Of a stretch of 6,305 bases of DNA, positions 1 through 5,553 are shown in pieces. The translations under genes and the position numbers were made by a program. Below the pieces are notes generated by a model. The model worked only from the letters and a program-made list of their open reading frames with translations. It ran no database searches and was not told the origin of the DNA. Each line of letters opens with the position of its first letter. Position 1 is the stretch's first letter. Source of the DNA: an uncultured Porphyromonadaceae bacterium (lineage in GTDB: Bacteria > Bacteroidota > Bacteroidia > Bacteroidales > Muribaculaceae); contig CAMWIF010000164.1 in NCBI GenBank assembly GCA_947174225.1, forward strand, positions 1-6,305. Reading direction: 5' to 3'.

Positions 1-1
1 A

Positions 2-259
2 CCTATTGACTATCAGACTGCCCTGATGGCTGAGGAATTTAATATGAATCTTGTCACTGCTGCCATGAACGGAGGTGAGGACTATGAGCTGCTGTTTACA
101 GTGCCTCTCACTGATCACGAGAAAATTGAGAAGCTGAAAGGGGTGACTATGATCGGCTATATCACCAAACCGGAATTAGGCTGTGCGATGGTGACACGTG
201 ACGGTGCGGAGATACCTATAAAGGCTCAAGGGTGGAATGCCTTCAACGCTCAGTCGTAA
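2..259 (+). CDS. thiL: Thiamine-monophosphate kinase, C-terminal fragment (5' end outside window)
   Basis: This is the last 85 codons of an open frame that enters from the left edge and ends at TAA 257-259. ThiL phosphorylates thiamine monophosphate to thiamine diphosphate with ATP, the last step of cofactor synthesis in the cytoplasm. The fragment starts PIDYQTALMAEEF and carries the family hallmark NGGEDYELLF (fragment residues 23-32), then IGYIT and a terminal GWNAF motif, all in the order expected for the C-terminal AIRS-type domain. An ATG at 26 is internal and not a real start, because the homologous sequence continues upstream of it. Full ThiL is usually a little over 300 residues, so roughly three quarters of the gene is missing because of the window edge, not because of decay. 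It has no evident functional link to the operon downstream and is separated from it by 192 bases. Confidence 0.9.
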   Translation, partial: PIDYQTALMAEEFNMNLVTAAMNGGEDYELLFTVPLTDHEKIEKLKGVTMIGYITKPELGCAMVTRDGAEIPIKAQGWNAFNAQS

Positions 260-378
260 GCCGACGGAAATCCTAATAATCTATAAAAATCGGTGCTATA
301 TACCCTATTTTTAATAACGTTTAAACACGTTGAAGATTATTTAACAGTGGGAATGGAAATTTTTAAGTTAATAAATAC

Positions 379-386
379 TATTTTTG
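379..386 (+). promoter_or_regulatory. Putative Bacteroidetes -7 promoter element for the bat operon
   Basis: TATTTTTG matches the Bacteroidetes sigma-ABfr -7 consensus TAnnTTTG exactly. It sits in the AT-rich gap 66 bases before the moxR start, so a transcript starting a few bases downstream would have a leader of about 60 nt. I see no clean TTTG -33 box at the right distance; the T-run at 360-364 is the nearest weak candidate. It is the only perfect match I found in the gap. A one-mismatch copy, TATTTTTA, lies at 306-313. The assignment is inferred from consensus and position. Confidence 0.5.
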
Positions 387-451
387 CATTTCCAAAATAA
401 TTCCACAGAAATCCTCTTTCCGGATAACGATAAAAATATAAAAAGAACAAT

Positions 452-1447
452 ATGAACGAAACTGTGAATATCAGAGAACTGAACGATCTGATTGCCTCCA
501 AGAGCAATTTCCTGAGTATGATCCGCACCGGTATGGACCGTAGGATTGTTGGTCAGAAGCATCTTGTTGATTCCCTTCTTATCGCTCTGCTCTGCAACGG
601 TCACGTGCTGCTTGAAGGTGTGCCGGGTCTTGCCAAGACTCTTGCCATCAAGACTCTCGCCAACCTTGTGGATGCGAAATACAGCCGTATCCAGTTTACC
701 CCCGACCTTCTTCCTGCCGATGTGATCGGTACGCTTATCTATAGTATAAAGAATGAGACTTTTGAAGTGAAGAAGGGTCCGATATTTGCCAACTTCGTGC
801 TTGCCGATGAGATCAACCGTGCTCCGGCTAAGGTGCAGAGTGCGCTTCTTGAGGCTATGCAGGAGCGACAGGTGACTATTGGTGACGAGACTTTCCCCCT
901 TGACCGTCCGTTCCTTGTAATGGCAACCCAGAACCCGATTGAGCAGGAGGGTACCTATCCGCTTCCTGAAGCACAGACCGACCGTTTCCTTCTCAAAGTT
1001 GTTATCGGCTATCCCAAGAAGGAGGAGGAGAAGGCTATTATCCGCCAGAATATCTACGGCACTCCGGAGCCTATTCGCCCTGTGGTGAGCACCCGCGAGA
1101 TTCTTGAGGTTCAGAAGATTGTAGAGAAAATCTATATCGACGAGAAGATCGAGAACTATATAGTAGACATCGTGTTTGCTACCCGCGAACCGGCTAAGTT
1201 TGGTCTTGCCGACCTTGAAAGTATCATATCTTACGGTGCTTCGCCGCGTGCTTCCATAAGCCTTGCGCTTGCCTCACGCGCCTATGCCTTCCTTCAGGGT
1301 CGCGGCTATGTGATCCCGGAAGATGTGCGTGCAGTGTGTCACGACGTAATGCGTCACCGTATCGGTCTGTCATATGAGGCTGAAGCAAACAATATCGGTG
1401 CCGACGAGGTGATCTCTGCTATCCTCGACAAGGTTGTCGTGCCCTGA
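452..1447 (+). CDS. moxR: MoxR-family AAA+ ATPase, first gene of the bat operon
   Basis: This is a 331-residue cytoplasmic ATPase of the MoxR family (AAA_3 core plus AAA lid), the usual length. Visible motifs are Walker A GVPGLAKT (residues 56-63), Walker B FVLADEINR (115-123, with D119 and E120), sensor 1 and following loop ATQNPIEQEGTYPLPEAQTDRF split over 158-179 with the probable arginine finger R178, and sensor 2 GASPRA (262-267, R266). All catalytic residues are present. Family members are thought to act as chaperone-like remodelers that work with vWA-domain proteins, and the next genes encode three such proteins. The start at 452 follows an A-rich leader without a Shine-Dalgarno sequence, typical of the phylum, and the core homology begins just after it. 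The gene ends in tandem stops TGA TAA and is followed 16 bases later by the DUF58 gene, so the two are almost certainly co-transcribed. The substrate is unknown. Confidence 0.95.
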   Translation: MNETVNIRELNDLIASKSNFLSMIRTGMDRRIVGQKHLVDSLLIALLCNGHVLLEGVPGLAKTLAIKTLANLVDAKYSRIQFTPDLLPADVIGTLIYSIKNETFEVKKGPIFANFVLADEINRAPAKVQSALLEAMQERQVTIGDETFPLDRPFLVMATQNPIEQEGTYPLPEAQTDRFLLKVVIGYPKKEEEKAIIRQNIYGTPEPIRPVVSTREILEVQKIVEKIYIDEKIENYIVDIVFATREPAKFGLADLESIISYGASPRASISLALASRAYAFLQGRGYVIPEDVRAVCHDVMRHRIGLSYEAEANNIGADEVISAILDKVVVP

Positions 1448-1463
1448 TAAGTAACCGAAAAAT

Positions 1464-2339
1464 ATGGACGCAAAAGAACTGCTTCAGAAAGTAAGGAAAA
1501 TAGAGATAAAGACCCGTGGTCTGAGTCAGAACATCTTCGCAGGTGAATATCACACTGCTTTTAAAGGACGCGGTGTGATATTCTCCGAGGTGAGGGAGTA
1601 TCAGCCTGGTGATGACATACGCGACATCGACTGGAACGTGACTGCCCGCACCAATAAGCCGTATGTGAAGGTGTATGAGGAGGAGCGTGAGCTGACTATG
1701 ATGTTGCTTATCGACGTTAGCGGCAGTAGCGACTTCGGGGCTGTGGGCGACCATAAAAAGGAGGTTATAGCCGAGATTGCTGCCACCCTCGCTTTCTCCT
1801 CAATTCAGAACAACGACAAGGTGGGGGTGATCTTTTTCAGCGACCGTATAGAGAAATTCATTCCCCCGAAAAAGGGAAAGAAACATATATTGCTGATTAT
1901 TCGTGAAATTATCGATATGCAGCCCCAAAGCCGTGGCACAGATATTGATGTGGCTCTGAAATTTATGACAAATGCACTTAAGAAACGATGCACTGCATTC
2001 CTTTTGAGCGATTTCATAGACAACCACGACTATTTCTCAAGTATGTCGATAGCCAACCGTAAGCATGACCTTGCTGCAATTCAGGTGTATGATAAGCGTG
2101 ATGCCAAGCTTCCTGATGTCGGACTTGTGAGAGTAAGGGATATGGAGACCGGTGCTGACCGTTGGATCGATACATCCTCGAAACGAGTTAGAAAAGCTTT
2201 CGACAAAGCTTGGTATGAAAGGCAGCAGAAGCTCTCTTCCGTCACGGGAAGATGCGGAGTGGATTTGGCTTCCGTCTCTACTGACGAAGATTATGTGAAG
2301 GCGTTGTTGGCACTGTTCCGCAATCGTTCTGCAAGATAA
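1464..2339 (+). CDS. DUF58 protein with vWA-like MIDAS, MoxR partner
   Basis: This 291-residue protein has no signal peptide or membrane segment, so it is probably cytoplasmic. The DUF58 signature is clear: KGRGVIFSEVREYQPGDD (residues 34-51) followed by IRDIDWNVTAR (52-62). It leads into a vWA-like fold with a MIDAS metal site: D84-x-S86-x-S88 in LLIDVSGSS, then T159 in SRGTD, and D183 in LLSDF. All five expected ligands are present, so metal-dependent partner binding is plausible. DUF58 genes lie directly after moxR in many bacteria, and the spacing of 16 bases here fits one transcript. The ATG at 1464 has an A-rich leader (ACCGAAAAAT) and no Shine-Dalgarno sequence. Forms in some other phyla carry N-terminal membrane helices; this one is the short soluble type common in Bacteroidetes. 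It is a likely adaptor between MoxR and the membrane Bat proteins, which is inference. Confidence 0.92.
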   Translation: MDAKELLQKVRKIEIKTRGLSQNIFAGEYHTAFKGRGVIFSEVREYQPGDDIRDIDWNVTARTNKPYVKVYEEERELTMMLLIDVSGSSDFGAVGDHKKEVIAEIAATLAFSSIQNNDKVGVIFFSDRIEKFIPPKKGKKHILLIIREIIDMQPQSRGTDIDVALKFMTNALKKRCTAFLLSDFIDNHDYFSSMSIANRKHDLAAIQVYDKRDAKLPDVGLVRVRDMETGADRWIDTSSKRVRKAFDKAWYERQQKLSSVTGRCGVDLASVSTDEDYVKALLALFRNRSAR

Positions 2340-2383
2340 AGGTAACCTGCCGGGCAAGATAAAGAGTAGAAAGAAAAAGAATA

Positions 2384-3457
2384 ATGATTCATAAGATAAA
2401 GACCATACTGGTAGCTATAATCTGTATCCTCACAGTGGGATCAGCCTTTGGCAAGGTGACGGTGACGGCAAAGCTCGACTCCGTTAACCTTCTTATGGGT
2501 AATATGACCACGCTTGGCCTTGAGGTGGTGCAGGATAAGGGAAAGCCGGGCGGTTTCCCGATGTTCAAGGATGCGGATCCCGCCTTGGGATATGTAGGCA
2601 TCTGTGGCGACAGCATTGAGCTACGCACATCGTATAAAGCCGACACTGTTGAGATCGGTTCGGGTAGAATACAAATCAATTATAAGGTGCCTGTGCAGGC
2701 ATTTGACTCCGGCACTTTCCGTCTGCCTCAATTTGTGTACGTCTCTGAAAGCGACACCGCACGCTCAAACGTGCTTACCCTGAATGTTGTGCCTGTGAAC
2801 GTTACGGCTGATGATCCCATAGCCGGCTTTGCTCCGGTAGCAGAGCCGGAAGGTAAAAAAATTACGGATATTCTCCCTAACTGGCTTTCAGATTATTGGT
2901 GGGTGATTCTTCTTGTAATCCTCCTTGCGGGGGCAGCCGTATGGGCTATGCGCCGATATAAGAAGGAGGGTACCGTACTTCCGAAAAAGCCGCAGCCCAC
3001 ACCTTACGAGACCGCTATGCGTGATCTGCGTGAACTTAAGACCAAAAATCTTTGGGAACAGGGCCTGGAGAAGGAATATTTCACACGCCTTACCGATATT
3101 CTGCGTACCTATCTTGACCGTAGGTTTGGCATTAATGCTATGGAGATGACCACCAGAGAGATTATGGATCATCTCTACGAAAGCGACATCAAAGATAAGC
3201 GCGAGTATATGCGCCAGATTCTCAGCGTAGCTGATTTCGTGAAATTTGCGAAGGTGCGTCCGTTGCCTGCCGACAATATCGCTGCCTATGAAAACGCTGT
3301 GAAATTTGTGGAGGAAACTAAGCCTGTGGCTCCCGCTCCGGATGAAAACACCGGAGAGAACGGCTCCAAGCCTGTTGATGTAAAGAAAGGTGAGGTTAAA
3401 ACAACAGTTGCCGATGTTAAGAAAGTGTCTGGAGTGAAGAAAGGAGGTGAGAAATGA
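2384..3457 (+). CDS. Exported single-TM protein with DUF4381-like cytoplasmic domain
   Basis: The 357-residue product starts with a signal peptide (KIKTILVAIICILTVGS core, likely cut after AFG, residue 23). A beta-rich extracytoplasmic part follows (about 24-165), resembling the N-terminal domains of BatD-type proteins. One membrane helix is at about 171-189 (YWWVILLVILLAGAAVWAM), followed by positive residues RRYKK that place the rest in the cytoplasm. The cytoplasmic part (about 205-312) is helical, with YFTRLTDILRTYLDRRFGI (232-250) and ADFVKFAKVRPLPADN (283-298), a pattern seen in DUF4381-type proteins of MoxR/vWA operons. Residues 313-357 form a Pro/Lys/Val-rich low-complexity tail. The gene starts 44 bases after the DUF58 gene with an A-rich leader, and its stop overlaps the batA start (ATGA). 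It probably helps dock the vWA proteins. No bat letter is assigned because I do not recognise an established one. Confidence 0.85.
   Translation: MIHKIKTILVAIICILTVGSAFGKVTVTAKLDSVNLLMGNMTTLGLEVVQDKGKPGGFPMFKDADPALGYVGICGDSIELRTSYKADTVEIGSGRIQINYKVPVQAFDSGTFRLPQFVYVSESDTARSNVLTLNVVPVNVTADDPIAGFAPVAEPEGKKITDILPNWLSDYWWVILLVILLAGAAVWAMRRYKKEGTVLPKKPQPTPYETAMRDLRELKTKNLWEQGLEKEYFTRLTDILRTYLDRRFGINAMEMTTREIMDHLYESDIKDKREYMRQILSVADFVKFAKVRPLPADNIAAYENAVKFVEETKPVAPAPDENTGENGSKPVDVKKGEVKTTVADVKKVSGVKKGGEK
3441..3450 (+). promoter_or_regulatory. Strong Shine-Dalgarno site for batA inside the upstream gene
   Basis: AAGGAGGTGA is a ten-base match to the 16S anti-Shine-Dalgarno sequence. It lies inside the last codons of the DUF4381-like gene, three bases before the ATG at 3454 and six before a second ATG at 3457. 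Measured from the AGGAGG core the gaps are 6 and 9, so either ATG could serve. Such a site is unusual in a phylum where most starts lack one. It coincides with a four-base ATGA stop-start overlap, which suggests translational coupling. Confidence 0.75.
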
Positions 3458-4431
3458 TGCTTAAGTATCCGGGTCTCTTGTGGCTTTTTCTCATCTATAT
3501 CCCGCTTATAGCGTGGTATATCTGGAAACACCGCAACGCCAATCCCTCTTTGGGTATTTCTACCGTGTCACCGCTTGCTAAACTGCCTGTGACGTGGAAG
3601 ACAGTGGCAATGCATTTTCTCTTCGTGCTCCAGCTTGTCGCCATCGGGGCTTTGATAGTGGCTCTCTGCCGTCCGCAGACCCATGATCATCTCCGTAGTT
3701 CACGCATAGAAGGTACCGATATCATCATTGCATTGGATATATCCGGCAGTATGACTGCCAAAGACTTTGAGCCTTCGCGTTTTGCAGCTGCCAAGGATGT
3801 AGCCACCAAATTTGTGAATATGCGTAAGGACGACAATATGGGTCTGGTGGTATTTGCCGGAGAGAGCCTTTCTCTTATGCCCCTCACCAATGACCGTGCC
3901 GCCCTTATGAACGCTATTCGTCAGGTGCAGATGGGGGATCTTACTGATGGTACTGCTATAGGCGACGGTCTTACAAGTGCCATCAACCGTATTGCTTCGG
4001 GCAAGGCGAAATCAAAAAGTATAATCCTTCTCACCGACGGCACCAACAATGCCGGCGATGTGCCTCCCTCCACAGCAGCGCAAATTGCGAAGCAGAAGGG
4101 TATAAAGGTCTACACTATCGGTGTGGGTACAAATGGCTCGATTCAGATAACCGATCCTTACGGCTTCTCCACCACCACGATGGAAACTAAGATTGACGAG
4201 CAGTCACTCCGACAGATTGCCGAGCTTACCGGAGGTAAATATTTCCGAGCTACCGACGAGAAAATGCTCAATCAGGTATTTGAGGAGATTGACCATCTTG
4301 AGAAGACTGTGCTCGACGTTGACCGTTTCACGCTCACCGATGAGAATTTTATGCCTTGGATCCTGACGGCTCTATGTGCTATGTGTCTTGCTTTGCTGAT
4401 GCGCTATACAGTGCTCCGCAGAATCCCCTGA
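3454..4431 (+). CDS. batA: BatA: membrane-anchored vWA protein
   Basis: The 325-residue protein has the BatA/BatB layout: an N-terminal helix (about 6-24, in KYPGLLWLFLIYIPLIAWYI), a second helix (about 52-72), a vWA domain (about 88-285) and a C-terminal helix (about 299-317). The vWA domain carries a complete MIDAS: D95, S97 and S99 in ALDISGSM, T167 in DGTAIGDGL, and D195 in LLTDG. The conserved strands GLVVFAGES and PLTND and the family phrase LTGGKYFRATD (258-268) fit BatA well. By topology the vWA domain and the loop between helices lie on opposite sides from the termini's outer faces; the published view of which side the vWA faces is not something this sequence decides. The gene overlaps the preceding stop as ATGA and has a strong Shine-Dalgarno site. 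A second in-frame ATG at 3457 could be the true start, giving a protein one residue shorter. Confidence 0.94.
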   Translation: MMLKYPGLLWLFLIYIPLIAWYIWKHRNANPSLGISTVSPLAKLPVTWKTVAMHFLFVLQLVAIGALIVALCRPQTHDHLRSSRIEGTDIIIALDISGSMTAKDFEPSRFAAAKDVATKFVNMRKDDNMGLVVFAGESLSLMPLTNDRAALMNAIRQVQMGDLTDGTAIGDGLTSAINRIASGKAKSKSIILLTDGTNNAGDVPPSTAAQIAKQKGIKVYTIGVGTNGSIQITDPYGFSTTTMETKIDEQSLRQIAELTGGKYFRATDEKMLNQVFEEIDHLEKTVLDVDRFTLTDENFMPWILTALCAMCLALLMRYTVLRRIP

Positions 4432-4503
4432 TCTCTATGTGGCTTCTTCAAAAGCTGTAATAAAAATAAATCAAGAAATAATCGACATTTAAACAGAATA
4501 TAA
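4432..4503 (+). other. AT-rich spacer between batA and batB
   Basis: This 72-base gap is the largest inside the operon; the other junctions are 16, 44 or overlapping. I see no TAnnTTTG element, no convincing terminator and no Shine-Dalgarno sequence. A weak hairpin is possible at about 4442-4455 (GCTT, six-base loop, AAGC). The last 50 bases are A-rich, which fits the usual Bacteroidetes leader that keeps the start region unstructured. An in-frame TAA (4501-4503) lies directly before the batB start and fixes its N-terminus. Confidence 0.5.
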
Positions 4504-5553
4504 ATGTTTAGTTTCGCATATCCAGGCTTACTTCTTCTATTGCTTCTCGTGCCGGCGTTTGTGTGCCTGTACGCTTGGGCACGCTATGCACGGCGACGTA
4601 ATCTGAAGAAGTTCGGCAAGCCGAAGGTGCTCGCCTCGCTTATGCCGGAGGTGTCGCCTTATAAGCCCCCGATAAAGATCACATTGCAGATGCTTGCCCT
4701 TGCTCTTGTAGTGATTGCCTTTGCGCGTCCGTGGGGAGGGGTGAAAGATGAAAAAACGGTTAAGGAAGGTATCGAGGTTGTGATTGCCGTCGATGCCAGT
4801 AATTCTATGCTCGCTTCCTCTACGGGAGACGAAAAGGGCATTGACCGTATGCGCACCGCCAAACTCATACTTGAGAAACTCATTAATCGTCTTGACAACG
4901 ATCGTGTGGGCTTGATTGTCTATGCCGGCGACGCCTATACCCTTATCCCTGTCACGAGCGACTACGTGTCGGCAAAGATGTTTCTTAACTCGATCGATCC
5001 GAGCCAGCTTGCTAACCAGGGCACAAACATCACCGCTGCTATAGATATGGCAACCAAATCGTTCAGTGAGGATAAGAAGATAGGTAAGGCAATAATCCTT
5101 ATCACTGATGCGGAGGATCTTGAAGACCAGCAGAGTGTGATGGATGCAGCCAAGGCGGCTGCCCGCAACGGCATTCAGCTTGACGTGGTGGGTTTGGGCT
5201 CCACCACTCCCGTGCCAATTCCTCTTAAAGGTGGTGGCTATCTGATGAATCCGGAGACAGGTGAACCTGTGCGTACTGCTTTGAATGAGGACCTTGCAAC
5301 AGAGATAGCCTCCGCAGGAAAGGGCATATATGTGAACGCCTCCAACAACGATGCGCTCAATGAGCTTGACAAGCAGCTCGACACTGTGAAGAAGAGTGCT
5401 CTCGAATCGAGTTTCTCAGCTGTGCATGATGAGCTTTTTGCCATTTTTGTATGGTTTGCGTTGGCTCTTTTGGTGGCTGATATATTTGTTCTTGACCGTA
5501 AGATTGGCTGGCTCGATAAAATCACATTCTTTAAAAAGGAGGAGAAGAGATGA
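4504..5553 (+). CDS. batB: BatB: membrane-anchored vWA protein, paralogue of BatA
   Basis: The 349-residue protein has the same architecture as its neighbour: helix 1 (about 6-24), helix 2 (about 60-77, ending in FARPWGG), vWA domain (about 88-295) and a C-terminal helix (about 311-330). MIDAS residues are D97, S99 and S101 in AVDASNSM, T174 in QGTNITAAI, and D202 in LITDAED. BatB-specific signs are TSDYVSAKMFLNSI (151-164), the VPIPLKGGGYLMN stretch (237-249) and GKGIYVNASNND (272-283). Two loops differ from what I recall as usual in BatB: DASNS where DISNS or DVSNS is common, and TDAEDLE where TDGENHE is common. The metal ligands are still kept. The start at 4504 is fixed by an in-frame stop just upstream and has an A-rich leader. 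Its last codons contain the Shine-Dalgarno site of batC, and its TGA overlaps that start. Confidence 0.94.
   Translation: MFSFAYPGLLLLLLLVPAFVCLYAWARYARRRNLKKFGKPKVLASLMPEVSPYKPPIKITLQMLALALVVIAFARPWGGVKDEKTVKEGIEVVIAVDASNSMLASSTGDEKGIDRMRTAKLILEKLINRLDNDRVGLIVYAGDAYTLIPVTSDYVSAKMFLNSIDPSQLANQGTNITAAIDMATKSFSEDKKIGKAIILITDAEDLEDQQSVMDAAKAAARNGIQLDVVGLGSTTPVPIPLKGGGYLMNPETGEPVRTALNEDLATEIASAGKGIYVNASNNDALNELDKQLDTVKKSALESSFSAVHDELFAIFVWFALALLVADIFVLDRKIGWLDKITFFKKEEKR
5536..5542 (+). promoter_or_regulatory. Shine-Dalgarno site for batC inside the end of batB
   Basis: AAGGAGG ends seven bases before the ATG at 5550, an ideal distance. It is encoded by the Lys-Lys-Glu-Glu codons at the end of batB, and the batC start overlaps the batB stop as ATGA (5550-5553). 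Together with the similar site before batA it decides the start of batC and points to translational coupling of the pair. Confidence 0.7.

Noticed and set aside
26..259. A separate 77-residue gene starting at ATG 26.
   Set aside because: The frame is open to base 2 and the upstream residues PIDYQTAL fit ThiL, so this is the tail of thiL, not a short gene.
316..331. AACGT/ACGTT inverted repeat as a thiL terminator.
   Set aside because: The arms are only five AT-leaning pairs and no T-run follows directly, so a stable intrinsic terminator is not supported.
337..604. Two overlapping antisense frames covering the moxR promoter and 5' end.
   Set aside because: They share no recognisable domain, overlap the MoxR coding region in antisense and the AT-rich gap, and have no promoter or spacing that supports them.
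2925..3149. A + strand frame of 74 residues in another frame inside the DUF4381-like gene.
   Set aside because: It is fully contained in a gene with clear domain content, and its sequence is rich in Arg/Pro/Cys as expected for an out-of-frame reading.
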